From: Lutibacter maritimus
GTDB taxonomy: Bacteria > Bacteroidota > Bacteroidia > Flavobacteriales > Flavobacteriaceae
Length of the DNA: 64,000 bases
Assembly: GCF_900116115.1 (NCBI RefSeq)
Contig: NZ_FOZP01000004.1
Location: 131,501-195,500, forward strand
Direction: 5' to 3'
Shown: one piece after another, positions 16,796-26,359 of the stretch
How positions within the stretch are numbered: the first letter of the stretch is position 1
Layout of the letters: every line of letters begins with the position of its first letter
The notes under the pieces: model-generated
Database searches by the model: none
What the model was told of the DNA's origin: nothing
The model's input: the letters and a program-made list of their open reading frames with translations, nothing else
Translations under genes and position numbers: made by a program

Positions 16796-19270
16796 TTGAA
16801 AAACAATTTTATAATATTTTTAATTTTAATAAGTTTAACTTTAAGTTTTTCATCATGCAATACATTAAAATATGTTTCTGATAATGAATTATTACTTACA
16901 AAAAACGCCGTTTTTGTAAATACTAAAAAAAATGTAAATACTGAAATTACAGATTATATTGTTCAACGCCCAAATCAGCTGGTTTTAGGCATTCCTTTTC
17001 CGCTTTATTTTTACAATATTGGAAACAAAAATTTTGAAACAGATTTTGAAAAATGGAAATCAGAAAATCCTAATTCTTATAAATTTACCACCAATATTTT
17101 TTCAGAAAAACAAACTAGAGGTGTTCGAGATTTTAAATATAGAACACACCAATGGTTTTTAAATAATGGTGAACCACCTGTAATTTTTGATGCTAAAAAG
17201 GCCATTCAAACAGTAGAAAACTTAACACAACATTATTATAACGAAGGTTATTTTAATGTAAATGTAGAATACGAAGAACATAAAATAAAAAATAAAAAAG
17301 TTGCAATTAATTACCTAATAAACACAGACAAACCTTATACATTAGATACCATTTCAACTGCAATAGAATCTGCCGTATTAGACTCTATTTACAATCTTTA
17401 CAAAGAAAAATCGGAACTAAAAACGGGTAAACAGTTTAAATTATCGTTTTTTATTGATGAGCAAAATAGAATTACCAATCTTTTTAGAAATTCAGGAATT
17501 TACAGATTTAACAAAAATGCAATTACTTTTGAAGCTGACTCAACTAAAACCAATTACTCATCAGACATTACTTTAATAATTAATGATAGTATTGCTAGTG
17601 TGCCATTTAAAATTCAAAAAATAAAAGATGTAAATATTTACACCGACTATGCTTACAACACCAAAGATGAGCCAATTAAAACAAAAGTAGAATACAATGG
17701 ATACTCTTTTTTAGCCATTGACAATTTAAAATACAATCCAAAATTATTATTGAATTCGGTTTTTATTCAGCCTAATGATATTTATAAAGATGAAACAAGA
17801 GAATTAACGCGTAAAAATTTAAGACGTTTAAATAATTTCAGATCCGTAGATATAAAATATGAAGAAACTGAAGATGATATGCTTAATGCATCTATTTTTT
17901 TAACACCTTTAAAAAAATATTCAATTGGTTTTAATACTGAGCTTACTCATTCCAATATTAGACAACTTGGTGTTTCAGGAAAATTATCATTTTTAAATAG
18001 AAATATTTTTAAAGGCGCTGAAATTTTAAAATTTTCCGTTCAAGGTTCGTTTCTAGACTCAAAAGATGCAGCAGACCAGAGTAGTTTATTAAATGCTTGG
18101 GAAATTGGTAGTGATATTTCTTTAGAAATTCCACGTTTTTTTATACCATTTAAATTAAAGTCAATTATTCCAAAAAATATGGCTCCTTCAACAACTTTAA
18201 CTTTAGGAACCAGCCTTCAAAAAAATATTGGTTTAGATAAACAAAAATTTACTGGAATTATAGATTATACTTGGGAGTCATCAAAAAATAAAAAACATAG
18301 TTTTCAAATTGTAAATGCACAGTTTATTAAAAATTTAAATGTTAGTTCATACTTTAATATTTACAAATCCGAATTCAATGAAATTTCATCAATTGCAAGC
18401 ACCTATTTTAATGAAAACATAGAAACTACTGGTGTTATTAATTTTATAGATACAAATATTGATTCTAATTTCGAATCATCAAATCCTACCGAATATCGCA
18501 TAATTCAAAATATAAAAAACAGGTACAACATTATTACTGAAGATGTTTTAGTACCTATTTCGGCATATACTTTTACATATAACAATAGTGAAAATTATAA
18601 AGACAATGACTTTTCGTTTTTTAGAGCTAGATTGGTTTCTTCAGGAAATTTAACAACACTATTATCTAATGAAAGAGATGAAAATGGCACAAAAACCTTA
18701 TTAAAAACACCAATTGCCCAATATATTAGAACGGATTTAGAATATAAAAAGTTTTGGAATGTATCTTTAGAAAATGTTATTGCATTCAGAAGTTTTTTAG
18801 GCATTGCAATACCTTACAAAAACTCCAGTTCAATTCCATTTAGCAGAAGTTACTTTATTGGTGGTCCAAACGATTTAAGAGCATGGAAAATTTACGATTT
18901 AGGTCCAGGATCCACAAAAAGTGGTTTAGAATATAATGTTGGAAATTTAAAATTTATTTCAAGTTTAGAGTATCGCTTTAAAGTAATTAATAGCATAAAA
19001 GGTGCTTTATTTATTGATGCCGGAAATATTTGGGACATTAACAATTCATCAGTAGTTTCAAGTGACGCCAAATTTAACGGATTTAGTTCTTTAAAAGATA
19101 TTGCAGTTGGAACCGGCTTTGGTATTAGATACGATTTAAGTTTTATATTACTTCGATTAGATATTGGATTTAAAACCTACGAACCTTATTTAGATAATGG
19201 GAAAAAATGGTTTCAACACGTAAATTTCACTAATAATGTGTACAACTTTGGTATAAGTTATCCTTTTTAA
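16796..19270 (+). CDS. BamA/TamA-like outer membrane lipoprotein (surface antigen D15 family)
   Basis: An 824-aa outer-membrane protein of the Omp85 superfamily. Starting at TTG 16796 gives a lipoprotein signal with lipobox FSSC (Cys21) followed by NTLKYVSDNELLLTKN. The middle holds POTRA-like domains (for example the segment with RNLRRLNNFRSVDIKYEE), and the C-terminal half is a 16-strand-type barrel ending in phenylalanine (NFGISYPF). The FIGGPNDLRAWKIYDLGPG stretch is the conserved region before the last strands. This lipid-anchored Omp85 form is common in Bacteroidota beside true BamA; it may assemble or translocate envelope proteins, but its client is unknown. Confidence 0.88.
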   Translation: MKNNFIIFLILISLTLSFSSCNTLKYVSDNELLLTKNAVFVNTKKNVNTEITDYIVQRPNQLVLGIPFPLYFYNIGNKNFETDFEKWKSENPNSYKFTTNIFSEKQTRGVRDFKYRTHQWFLNNGEPPVIFDAKKAIQTVENLTQHYYNEGYFNVNVEYEEHKIKNKKVAINYLINTDKPYTLDTISTAIESAVLDSIYNLYKEKSELKTGKQFKLSFFIDEQNRITNLFRNSGIYRFNKNAITFEADSTKTNYSSDITLIINDSIASVPFKIQKIKDVNIYTDYAYNTKDEPIKTKVEYNGYSFLAIDNLKYNPKLLLNSVFIQPNDIYKDETRELTRKNLRRLNNFRSVDIKYEETEDDMLNASIFLTPLKKYSIGFNTELTHSNIRQLGVSGKLSFLNRNIFKGAEILKFSVQGSFLDSKDAADQSSLLNAWEIGSDISLEIPRFFIPFKLKSIIPKNMAPSTTLTLGTSLQKNIGLDKQKFTGIIDYTWESSKNKKHSFQIVNAQFIKNLNVSSYFNIYKSEFNEISSIASTYFNENIETTGVINFIDTNIDSNFESSNPTEYRIIQNIKNRYNIITEDVLVPISAYTFTYNNSENYKDNDFSFFRARLVSSGNLTTLLSNERDENGTKTLLKTPIAQYIRTDLEYKKFWNVSLENVIAFRSFLGIAIPYKNSSSIPFSRSYFIGGPNDLRAWKIYDLGPGSTKSGLEYNVGNLKFISSLEYRFKVINSIKGALFIDAGNIWDINNSSVVSSDAKFNGFSSLKDIAVGTGFGIRYDLSFILLRLDIGFKTYEPYLDNGKKWFQHVNFTNNVYNFGISYPF

Positions 19271-19339
19271 ATAAGCACTAATACTATTTCGTTTTCGTTT
19301 TTTTTTCTTTACAAGCATTAATTTAACCCAATTATTCCT

Positions 19340-19347
19340 TAATTTTG
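19340..19347 (+). promoter_or_regulatory. -7 box of fbaA
   Basis: TAATTTTG matches TAnnTTTG 38 bp before the ATG at 19385. No clear TTG lies at the usual -33 distance. Confidence 0.4.
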
Positions 19348-19384
19348 TTTCCATAAATCAAAACTAAATTATACTTAATATATT

Positions 19385-20452
19385 ATGAGTCACACAATTA
19401 AACCAGGAGTTGCAACAGGAAACAAAGTGCAAGAAATTTTTCAATTAGCAAAAGCTAAAAAATTCGCATTGCCAGCTGTAAATGTTATAGGATCAAATAC
19501 TATTAATGCCGTTTTAGAAACTGCAAAAGAATTAAATTCTCCAGTAATTATTCAATTTTCAAATGGTGGAGCGCAATTTAACGCAGGAAAAGGATTATCA
19601 AATGCAAATGAAAAAGCAGCTATCGCTGGTGCTATTGCTGGTGCAAAACACGTACATACTTTAGCGGAAGCTTATGGAGTTGTTGCAATTTTACATACAG
19701 ACCATTGCGCTAAAAAATTATTACCTTGGATTGATGGATTATTAGATGCTGGTGAGCAATTTTATAAAGAAAATGGAGTGCCACTATTTAGTTCTCATAT
19801 GATAGACCTATCAGAAGAGCCATTAGCTGAAAACATTGAAATATGTAAAACATACCTTGAAAGAATGAGTAAAATGGGTATGACTTTAGAAATAGAATTA
19901 GGAATTACAGGCGGAGAAGAAGATGGTGTTGATAATTCTGATGTTGATGCTTCAAAATTATATACACAACCAGAAGAAGTTGCTTATGCTTATACTGAAC
20001 TTAAAAAAGTAAGTGATAACTTTACAATTGCTGCATCTTTTGGAAATGTTCATGGAGTTTACAAACCAGGAAACGTAAAATTAACTCCTAAAATTTTAGA
20101 TAACTCACAAAAATACATTCAAGAAAAATACAATACAGGTGTAAATCCAGTAGATTTTGTATTCCACGGTGGTTCTGGATCTTCATTAGAAGAAATTAGA
20201 GAAGCTATTGGTTATGGTGTTATTAAAATGAACATTGATACCGACTTACAATTTGCTTTTATGGAAGGAATTAGAGATTTTATGGTAAATAATATTGACT
20301 ATTTAAAAACTCAAATTGGAAACCCAGAAGGCGCTGATGTGCCTAACAAAAAAATGTACGATCCAAGAAAATGGGTACGTGAAGGTGAGTTAACTTTTAA
20401 AACTAGATTAATACAAGCTTTTAAAGATTTAAACAATGTAAATACATTGTAA
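19385..20452 (+). CDS. fbaA: Class II fructose-1,6-bisphosphate aldolase
   Basis: A 355-aa zinc-dependent aldolase of glycolysis and gluconeogenesis that splits fructose-1,6-bisphosphate to DHAP and glyceraldehyde-3-phosphate. Metal ligands and active-site segments are visible: HTDHCAKKLLPW, SSHMIDLSEEP, LGITGGEEDGVDN, NVHGVYKPG and VFHGGSGSS. Length and the long loop segments are of the E. coli FbaA type (class IIA). It is a single-gene unit with its own -7 box and a strong terminator. Confidence 0.97.
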   Translation: MSHTIKPGVATGNKVQEIFQLAKAKKFALPAVNVIGSNTINAVLETAKELNSPVIIQFSNGGAQFNAGKGLSNANEKAAIAGAIAGAKHVHTLAEAYGVVAILHTDHCAKKLLPWIDGLLDAGEQFYKENGVPLFSSHMIDLSEEPLAENIEICKTYLERMSKMGMTLEIELGITGGEEDGVDNSDVDASKLYTQPEEVAYAYTELKKVSDNFTIAASFGNVHGVYKPGNVKLTPKILDNSQKYIQEKYNTGVNPVDFVFHGGSGSSLEEIREAIGYGVIKMNIDTDLQFAFMEGIRDFMVNNIDYLKTQIGNPEGADVPNKKMYDPRKWVREGELTFKTRLIQAFKDLNNVNTL

Positions 20453-20475
20453 ACCAATTATTTACACATATTTTT

Positions 20476-20518
20476 AAACAAAGAGAATATATTTTTATAT
20501 GTTCTCTTTGTTTTTTTT
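20476..20518 (+). terminator. fbaA terminator
   Basis: AAACAAAGAGAA at 20476-20487 pairs with TTCTCTTTGTTT at 20502-20513, and a T-run follows to 20518. Confidence 0.9.
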
Positions 20519-20559
20519 AGTAATTTGCACCACTATATTCAACTAAAACAATATTTTAT

Positions 20560-21420
20560 ATGTCATCTTGGTTTAAAAGAAAAGATAAAGGAATTCAAAC
20601 ACCTACAGACAAGAAAAAAGACGTACCAAAAGGTTTATGGTATAAAACCCCAAGCGGTAAAATTGTTGATACTGACGAATTAAAAGAGAATTATTATGTA
20701 AGTCCAGAAGATGGATATCATGTTCGAATTGGAAGTGCTGAATATTTCGAAATTCTTTTTGACAACAATGAATTTACAGAGTTTGATAAAGATATGGTAT
20801 CAAAAGATCCTCTTAATTTTACGGACACAAAAAAATATACCGAAAGATTAAAAGAAGCCTATACCAAAACCAACTTAAACGATGCTGTTAGAACAGCTGT
20901 TGGAAAATCTTTAGGAAAAGACTTAGTAATTGCTGCTATGGATTTTGCATTTATTGGAGGCTCAATGGGAAGTGTTGTTGGTGAAAAAATTGCCAGAGCA
21001 ATTGATTATTCAATAAAAAACAGAATTCCATTTTTAATGATTTCAAAATCTGGTGGCGCAAGAATGATGGAAGCATCATACTCATTAATGCAACTGGTTA
21101 AAACATCTGCTAAATTAGCACAACTTGCTGATGCAAATATTCCATATATATCATTATGTACAGATCCAACAACTGGAGGAACAACCGCCTCATACGCAAT
21201 GTTAGGAGATATTAATATTGCAGAACCAGATGCTTTAATTGGATTTGCTGGACCAAGAGTTGTAAAAGATACAACAGGAAAAGATTTACCTGAAGGTTTC
21301 CAACGCTCAGAATTTGTGCTAGAACATGGCTTTTTAGATAAAATTATTGAACGTAAAAATTTAAAAAAACAAATAAATTTATATATAGATTTAATTGAAA
21401 ACATACCTGTTAGAAAATAA
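20560..21420 (+). CDS. accD: Acetyl-CoA carboxylase carboxyltransferase subunit beta, without the zinc ribbon cysteines
   Basis: A 286-aa beta subunit of acetyl-CoA carboxylase, which with AccA transfers carboxyl from biotin to acetyl-CoA in fatty-acid synthesis. The crotonase-like core is well kept: [47 protein letters not shown] and IGFAGPRVV. The N-terminal region that in E. coli AccD is a Cys4 zinc ribbon keeps its frame ([16 protein letters not shown] to [14 protein letters not shown]), but all four cysteines are gone. The zinc-based RNA-binding/autoregulatory role known in E. coli should therefore be absent. I believe this loss is shared with other flavobacteria, but could not verify it. 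Confidence 0.95.
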   Translation: MSSWFKRKDKGIQTPTDKKKDVPKGLWYKTPSGKIVDTDELKENYYVSPEDGYHVRIGSAEYFEILFDNNEFTEFDKDMVSKDPLNFTDTKKYTERLKEAYTKTNLNDAVRTAVGKSLGKDLVIAAMDFAFIGGSMGSVVGEKIARAIDYSIKNRIPFLMISKSGGARMMEASYSLMQLVKTSAKLAQLADANIPYISLCTDPTTGGTTASYAMLGDINIAEPDALIGFAGPRVVKDTTGKDLPEGFQRSEFVLEHGFLDKIIERKNLKKQINLYIDLIENIPVRK

Positions 21421-21430
21421 TAAATAATAA

Positions 21431-21459
21431 AAAAAGAGCGCAATTAGCGCTCTTTTTTA
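21431..21459 (+). terminator. accD terminator
   Basis: AAAAAGAGCGC (21431-21441) pairs with GCGCTCTTTTT (21447-21457) around a five-base loop and runs into T residues. Confidence 0.9.
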
Positions 21460-21620
21460 TAAAGTACTACCTACTTTTAGTTTCTTTGCCTGCTTCATTT
21501 GTATAAATTACAACATTATCACAACTTCAATCTCCAAATTTACAGTACGCAAAGCATCTTTTTATTATTTTTAAAACACTACTAACAACATATTACTAAA
21601 AAATAAGTTCTTATTATAAT
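21460..21620. other. Noncoding stretch between accD and rpsO
   Basis: About 160 bp without a usable frame. On the minus strand a short open stretch broken by one TGA resembles protein (it contains CDNVVIYTNEAGKETKSR), but it has no start codon. I see no RNA gene or further hairpin. Confidence 0.4.
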
Positions 21621-21623
21621 TCA

Positions 21624-21653
21624 TTGCTTTTCAAAATAATAGTAGTATATTTG
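21624..21653 (+). promoter_or_regulatory. rpsO promoter
   Basis: TTG at 21624-21626 and TATATTTG at 21646-21653 with a 19-bp spacer match the flavobacterial consensus. The leader to the ATG at 21718 would be about 58 nt and could hold the S15 autoregulatory structure known in other bacteria, but I cannot confirm a fold. Confidence 0.65.
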
Positions 21654-21717
21654 CCGACTGATAGCGACTTGAAGTTGCATCATTACATAAAAATTATTAA
21701 AATAAATTAATGTTAGC

Positions 21718-21987
21718 ATGTACTTAACAAAAGAAAAAAAAGCAGAAATTTTTGCAAAACACGGAGAATCAGCAACAAACACTGGCTCTACAGAAGGTCA
21801 AATTGCCTTATTTACTTACAGAATTAACCACTTAACTGAACATTTAAAAAGAAATCGTAAAGATTACAACACTGAACGTTCATTAGTAAAATTAGTAGGT
21901 AAAAGAAGAAATTTACTAGACTATTTAATTAAAACTGATATTGTAAGATATCGTGAAATTATTCAGGAATTAGGATTAAGAAAATAA
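21718..21987 (+). CDS. rpsO: 30S ribosomal protein S15
   Basis: An 89-aa primary 16S rRNA-binding protein. The signature TGSTEGQIALFTYRINHLTEHL and HFL-like basic region KDYNTERSLVKLVGKRRNLL are intact, and length is exactly normal. rpsO-pnp order is the widespread bacterial arrangement. A terminator lies between the two genes, so pnp probably has partly separate expression. Confidence 0.98.
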   Translation: MYLTKEKKAEIFAKHGESATNTGSTEGQIALFTYRINHLTEHLKRNRKDYNTERSLVKLVGKRRNLLDYLIKTDIVRYREIIQELGLRK

Positions 21988-21999
21988 TATTCTTTATTT

Positions 22000-22031
22000 A
22001 AAAGAGGCGAATTTTGCCTCTTTTTTATTTT
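22000..22031 (+). terminator. rpsO terminator
   Basis: AAAAGAGGC (22000-22008) pairs with GCCTCTTTT (22016-22024), followed by a T-rich run. Confidence 0.85.
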
Positions 22032-22127
22032 TTTAATTCTAAAAAAGAAAGCTTAAATTAAACTTTTCATTGGTAAACACACAACACAACAACAAACCAA
22101 TTGTTTAATTAATTTTAAAACTTATTT

Positions 22128-24362
22128 ATGATACCTAAGGTACATACACAAATTATTGAATTAGGAGATGGAAGAACCATTTCATTAGAAACAGGAAAAT
22201 TAGCAAAACAAGCGCACGGATCGGTTGTTGTAAGAATGGGTAACGCTATGTTACTTTGTACAGTAGTATCCAACTACAGTGCTAGCCCAGGAGTAGACTT
22301 TTTACCTTTAACTGTTGATTACAGAGAAAAATTTGCTGCTGCTGGAAAATACCCAGGAGGTTTCTTTAAAAGAGAAGCAAGACCAAGTGATGACGAAGTA
22401 TTGACAATGCGTTTAGTTGATCGTGTTTTACGTCCTTTATTCCCAAAAGATTACCATGCTGAAACACAAGTTATGATACAATTAATGTCGCATGACGTTA
22501 ATGTAATGCCTGATGCTTTAGCTGGAATAGGTGCTTCTGCAGCTATTATGTTAAGTGATATTCCTTTTGAAACACCAATTTCTGAAGTACGTGTTGCGCG
22601 TATTAATGGTGAATTTGTTATCAACCCAAGCAGAGCTCAATTAGTTAATGCTGATATTGATATGATGGTTGGTGCCTCTGCAGATTCAGTAATGATGGTT
22701 GAAGGTGAAATGGATGAGTGTAGCGAAGAAGAAATGGCAGATGCTATTAAATTTGCGCACGAAGCTATAAAAGTTCAATGTGCTGCTCAAATTGCATTGG
22801 CTGAAGCTGTTGGTAAAAAAGAAACGCGTGAATACGAAACTGCTGTTACTGATGAAACTTTAGAAAAATTAGCACATGATTTTGCTTACCAAAAAGTATA
22901 TGATATTGCTAAAGCCGGAAGTGCTAAACATGAACGTAGTGCTGCTTTTGCAGAAATTAAAGAAGCATTTAAAGCAACTTTTACAGAAGAAGAATTAGCT
23001 GAAAAAGGAGCTTTAATATCTCAATATTATTCAAAAGCTGAAAAAAGTGCTGTAAGAAACCTTACCCTTGAAGAAGGCTTACGTTTAGACGGTAGAAAAA
23101 CTACTGAAATTCGTCCTATCTGGTGCGAAGTTGATTATTTACCTTCAACTCACGGTTCTTCAATATTTACACGTGGAGAAACTCAAGCATTAGCAACAGT
23201 AACTTTAGGAACTTCAAGAGATGCTAATATTTTAGATTCAGCTACTTTTGAAGGTGAAGAAAGGTTTTACTTACACTATAACTTCCCTCCTTTTTCAACA
23301 GGTGAAGCTCGTCCTTTAAGAGGAACTTCACGTAGAGAAGTAGGTCACGGAAACTTAGCTCAACGCGCTTTAAAAGGAATGATTCCAGCTGATTGCCCTT
23401 ACACTGTAAGAGTTGTATCTGAAGTTTTAGAATCTAATGGTTCTTCTTCAATGGCAACAGTTTGTGCTGGTACAATGGCATTAATGGATGCAGGTGTACA
23501 AATGAAAAAACCGGTATCTGGTATTGCTATGGGATTAATTTCTGACGGTGATCGTTATGCTGTTTTATCTGATATTTTAGGTGATGAAGATCATTTAGGT
23601 GATATGGACTTTAAAGTTACAGGTACTGCCGACGGAATTACCGCTTGTCAAATGGATATCAAAATCAAAGGTTTATCATACGAAATCTTAGTAAAAGCAT
23701 TAAAACAAGCTCGAGAAGGTCGTTTACATATTTTAGGAAAAATTACTGAAACAATTGCACAGCCAAATGCTGATGTAAAACCTCATTCGCCTAAAATGAT
23801 AACCAAAGTTATTCCTAACGATTTTATTGGTGCTTTAATTGGTCCTGGTGGAAAAGTAATTCAAGAATTACAAAAAGAAACAGGTTGTACTATTGTTATT
23901 AATGAAGACCCAATTACTACTGAAGGAATTGTTGAAATTTTAGGAACTAACCAAGCTGGTATTGATGCTGTTTTAGCAAAAATTAGCTCGTTAATGTTTA
24001 AACCTGAAGTTGGTAGTATTTACGAAGTTAAAGTTATAAAAATGCTTGATTTTGGTGCAGTTGTAGAATATACAGAAGCTCCAGGAAATGAAGTATTATT
24101 ACATATTTCTGAATTGGCTTGGGAACGTACTGATAATGTTACTGATGTTGTAAATATGGGTGATGTTTTTGATGTGAAATATTTTGGAAAAGATCCAAAA
24201 ACACGTAAAGATAAAGTTTCAAGAAAAGCACTTTTGCCAAAACCTGAAGGCTTTGTAGAAAGACCTCCAAGAGACGATAAAAGAGGTGGTGGACGTGATA
24301 ACCGTGGTAGAGATAACCGTGGTAACGACAGAGATAGAAAACCAAGAGACGATAGAAAATAA
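22128..24362 (+). CDS. pnp: Polynucleotide phosphorylase
   Basis: A 744-aa phosphorolytic 3'-5' exoribonuclease, a core part of mRNA decay. Two RNase PH domains are visible ([17 protein letters not shown] near the start; [19 protein letters not shown] mid-protein, with [19 protein letters not shown] and [18 protein letters not shown]). Then follow a KH domain with the GPGGK loop (about 565-625) and an S1 domain ([20 protein letters not shown], about 630-705). The last 35 residues are a disordered Arg/Gly/Asp-rich tail with repeated RDNRG units, resembling RGG-like RNA-binding tails. The gene follows rpsO with a terminator between. Confidence 0.97.
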   Translation: MIPKVHTQIIELGDGRTISLETGKLAKQAHGSVVVRMGNAMLLCTVVSNYSASPGVDFLPLTVDYREKFAAAGKYPGGFFKREARPSDDEVLTMRLVDRVLRPLFPKDYHAETQVMIQLMSHDVNVMPDALAGIGASAAIMLSDIPFETPISEVRVARINGEFVINPSRAQLVNADIDMMVGASADSVMMVEGEMDECSEEEMADAIKFAHEAIKVQCAAQIALAEAVGKKETREYETAVTDETLEKLAHDFAYQKVYDIAKAGSAKHERSAAFAEIKEAFKATFTEEELAEKGALISQYYSKAEKSAVRNLTLEEGLRLDGRKTTEIRPIWCEVDYLPSTHGSSIFTRGETQALATVTLGTSRDANILDSATFEGEERFYLHYNFPPFSTGEARPLRGTSRREVGHGNLAQRALKGMIPADCPYTVRVVSEVLESNGSSSMATVCAGTMALMDAGVQMKKPVSGIAMGLISDGDRYAVLSDILGDEDHLGDMDFKVTGTADGITACQMDIKIKGLSYEILVKALKQAREGRLHILGKITETIAQPNADVKPHSPKMITKVIPNDFIGALIGPGGKVIQELQKETGCTIVINEDPITTEGIVEILGTNQAGIDAVLAKISSLMFKPEVGSIYEVKVIKMLDFGAVVEYTEAPGNEVLLHISELAWERTDNVTDVVNMGDVFDVKYFGKDPKTRKDKVSRKALLPKPEGFVERPPRDDKRGGGRDNRGRDNRGNDRDRKPRDDRK

Positions 24363-24370
24363 TATATTAC

Positions 24371-24404
24371 AAAAAATGCTTTTCAATATTGAAAAGCATT
24401 TTTT
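24371..24404 (+). terminator. pnp terminator, first hairpin
   Basis: A perfect palindrome AAATGCTTTTC/GAAAAGCATTT around AATATT forms a long stem with U-tail. Confidence 0.88.
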
Positions 24405-24418
24405 ATTTCATAAAAATA

Positions 24419-24465
24419 AAAGAAGCCATACATCTAAATAAATTTATTTGTAATTTGGCTTCTTT
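24419..24465 (+). terminator. Second hairpin after pnp
   Basis: AAAGAAGCCA (24419-24428) pairs with TGGCTTCTTT (24456-24465), with a smaller AAATAAATTTATTT hairpin inside and a T-rich run after. It probably backs up the first terminator. Confidence 0.6.
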
Positions 24466-24576
24466 CTTTTTAACAGCAAATACTAATCATTTAGTTCACT
24501 GTTAAATTTAAATTATTAGAAAAACTAACCCATTATTTTTTTCTAATAATTAGTTAATAATTAGAGCCCCAATTTT

Positions 24577-25401
24577 TTATTTTATAATTACTTTTTGATC
24601 TACAAAATGTTTGATTGGTAGTACCACAATGCCATCAGCAGTTTTAATAGTAATACATATATTATCAATTTCTTGGATAACACCTTCCACTTTTTTTGTT
24701 TTAATATGTTGCCCAATCTCAAAATTTCTGCGTGAATAGAATCCAAATAACAATCTGGTAATGATATCTCTTGCCCCAAATCCAAAAGCTATTGTAAATG
24801 ATATTAAAACCGATCCTAATATTAATGTTAAATTACTTGTGATTATTTCTGTATTAACACCTGCTTGGTTTAATGCTGTAATAGATACAAATACTACAAT
24901 TACATAAAAAGCAATATTACTTACCAAATTAGAACCCGAGAGTTCCATAGATTTAAAAGTGCTTACTATTGTATTTTTTATTATTGAAGCAAAATAAACT
25001 CCCACTACAAAAATTAACAAAGCTGTAATTAAAATTGGTAAATACGCTATAAAACTTCCAATTCCTTCAGAAATCATTTTTAATCCTAATATTTCTGAAG
25101 CTATAACTACAAAAATTAGAATTAATAAATATTTTACAAATTTTAAAATAATGTCAGAAGGCACTACATCGTAGTCACTTTTACCAAATAATTTTGCTTC
25201 ATTTAATTTTGTGGTAATCGCATCTATTTTAGTTACTTTTAAAAGTCGTTTTAAAACAAAGTTTACCACTTTAATAGCTATATATGCTATAATTATAAAC
25301 CCAATACCTAACAATATTTTTGGTATAAATGCTAAAATAGATCTCCACAAATCTTGTGCAAACGAAAAGTTTACATTTTCTAATTGAATAATTAATTTCA
25401 T
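24577..25401 (-). CDS. MscS-family small-conductance mechanosensitive channel
   Basis: A 274-aa inner-membrane protein. Three to four N-terminal helices (about 18-180) precede the pore helix segment, whose glycine/alanine pattern (TIAFGFGARDIITRLLFGFYSRR) matches MscS TM3 and the following beta domain (FEIGQHIKTKKVEGVIQEIDNICITIKTADGIVVLPI). Such channels open on osmotic downshock to release solutes. It is the last gene of a minus-strand unit with the ECF sigma factor and a 71-aa protein, starting 27 bp after the latter, which suggests envelope- or osmotic-stress control. Confidence 0.88.
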   Translation of the reverse strand: MKLIIQLENVNFSFAQDLWRSILAFIPKILLGIGFIIIAYIAIKVVNFVLKRLLKVTKIDAITTKLNEAKLFGKSDYDVVPSDIILKFVKYLLILIFVVIASEILGLKMISEGIGSFIAYLPILITALLIFVVGVYFASIIKNTIVSTFKSMELSGSNLVSNIAFYVIVVFVSITALNQAGVNTEIITSNLTLILGSVLISFTIAFGFGARDIITRLLFGFYSRRNFEIGQHIKTKKVEGVIQEIDNICITIKTADGIVVLPIKHFVDQKVIIK

Positions 25402-25428
25402 TTTTAATATAGGTTAGTTACTATTGAA

Positions 25429-25644
25429 TTATTCTTTCAATAAATTATTAATGTTGTTGTTTTTCTTTTTTACTGATTCCTTCTCAGTAATTAAAAATTC
25501 GTTTATGGTACTTGGATATTTTACAGCAAATAAATCAGCTATATCAATAGAAAGTTTAATCAACGAAATATCATTAATTACCTTTTCCCGAAGTACTTTT
25601 GGCACTTCTTCATTATGTAATATTTTCTTAAACGGATTTTCCAT
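25429..25644 (-). CDS. Small hypothetical protein coupled to an ECF sigma factor (71 aa)
   Basis: A 71-aa soluble, mostly helical protein starting MENPFKKILHNEEVPKVLREKV and ending in a lysine/asparagine-rich tail. No membrane helix or known motif is visible. Its start shares one base with the stop of the sigma factor gene (TAATG), so the two are translated together, and mscS follows after 27 bp. Position suggests a regulator or partner of the sigma factor, but it does not look like a membrane-anchored anti-sigma factor. I do not recognise the family; similar short genes after this type of sigma factor occur in flavobacteria, as far as I recall. Confidence 0.7.
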   Translation of the reverse strand: MENPFKKILHNEEVPKVLREKVINDISLIKLSIDIADLFAVKYPSTINEFLITEKESVKKKNNNINNLLKE

Positions 25645-26210
25645 TATTTAAGATTATTATATACATTAATTACTTTCTCTCTGGCTCTTTTTAAGCGCAT
25701 TTTTACAGCACTTTCACCAATTTCCAATGATTCTGAAATTTCTTTTATTGAAAAATCATCTTGATATTTCATCAATAAAATCATTTTATCATCTGGCTCT
25801 AATTGGTCCAATGCTTTTTGTAATTTATCAGCTTTCATTTCAAATAAAGCCTCTTCGCTAGTATCGTGCTCTTCTGTGGCTGATAATTCACCTTCAAAAT
25901 TCTTTTCATTTTTTTTATAATTATTTCGTGTTACATAATTCACACAAAAATTATAAGTAAATGAATATAGCCAAGTAGAAAACTTAGCTGTTCCTTTAAA
26001 CGTTCTTAATTTTACAAATAGCTTAATAAAAATATCATGGGTTAAATCTTGCGCTTCTTCTTTAGAGCTTGCAAATCCGTAACACTTATTATAAACCATA
26101 CTCACATGTCTATCATAAAGCACAGCAAACAAATGTGTATTATTTGTTTTAACTATCCTTTTAACCAACTCGTTATCACTTAATAACGCTATGTCGTCAG
26201 CTGATTTCAA
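25644..26210 (-). CDS. ECF-type RNA polymerase sigma factor
   Basis: A 188-aa sigma-70 family factor with only regions 2 and 4. Region 2 (about 25-95) shows YDRHVSMVYNKCYGFASSKEEAQDLTHDIFIK-type residues, with FSTWLYSFTYNFCVNYVTRN at 2.3-2.4. Region 4 (about 130-188) shows the helix-turn-helix KEISESLEIGESAVKMRLKRAREKV. Such factors direct stress or envelope regulons. No classical membrane anti-sigma gene follows; instead a 71-aa protein and an MscS channel do. Divergent from rpoD. Confidence 0.92.
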   Translation of the reverse strand: MKSADDIALLSDNELVKRIVKTNNTHLFAVLYDRHVSMVYNKCYGFASSKEEAQDLTHDIFIKLFVKLRTFKGTAKFSTWLYSFTYNFCVNYVTRNNYKKNEKNFEGELSATEEHDTSEEALFEMKADKLQKALDQLEPDDKMILLMKYQDDFSIKEISESLEIGESAVKMRLKRAREKVINVYNNLK

Positions 26211-26298
26211 TTATCTTTTATTGGGTTATATTTTATAAGACTCTTTAATAACAAAAAAGTCACAAAAAAATATTTTTTTATTTTATTTGTAACATTTT

Positions 26299-26306
26299 CA
26301 AAAATA
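26299..26306 (-). promoter_or_regulatory. -7 box for the ECF sigma gene
   Basis: On the minus strand the site reads TATTTTTG, matching TAnnTTTG, 89 bp before the ATG at 26210. No TTG occurs at the expected -33 spacing, so strength is uncertain. Confidence 0.35.
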
Positions 26307-26359
26307 CAACGTATATATATTAGACCCTATTAATAAACAAAATAATTTTTAGCTACTAA

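Noticed and set aside
21467-21600. Possible decayed small gene on the minus strand (protein-like stretch ending ETKSR)
   Set aside because: It has an in-frame TGA, no start codon and a stop shortly upstream; about 40 codons is too short to support a pseudogene call.
26211-26359. Search for an ECF-type autoregulatory promoter before the sigma factor gene
   Set aside because: No recognisable GAACTT-like -35 element; only a housekeeping -7 box is visible.
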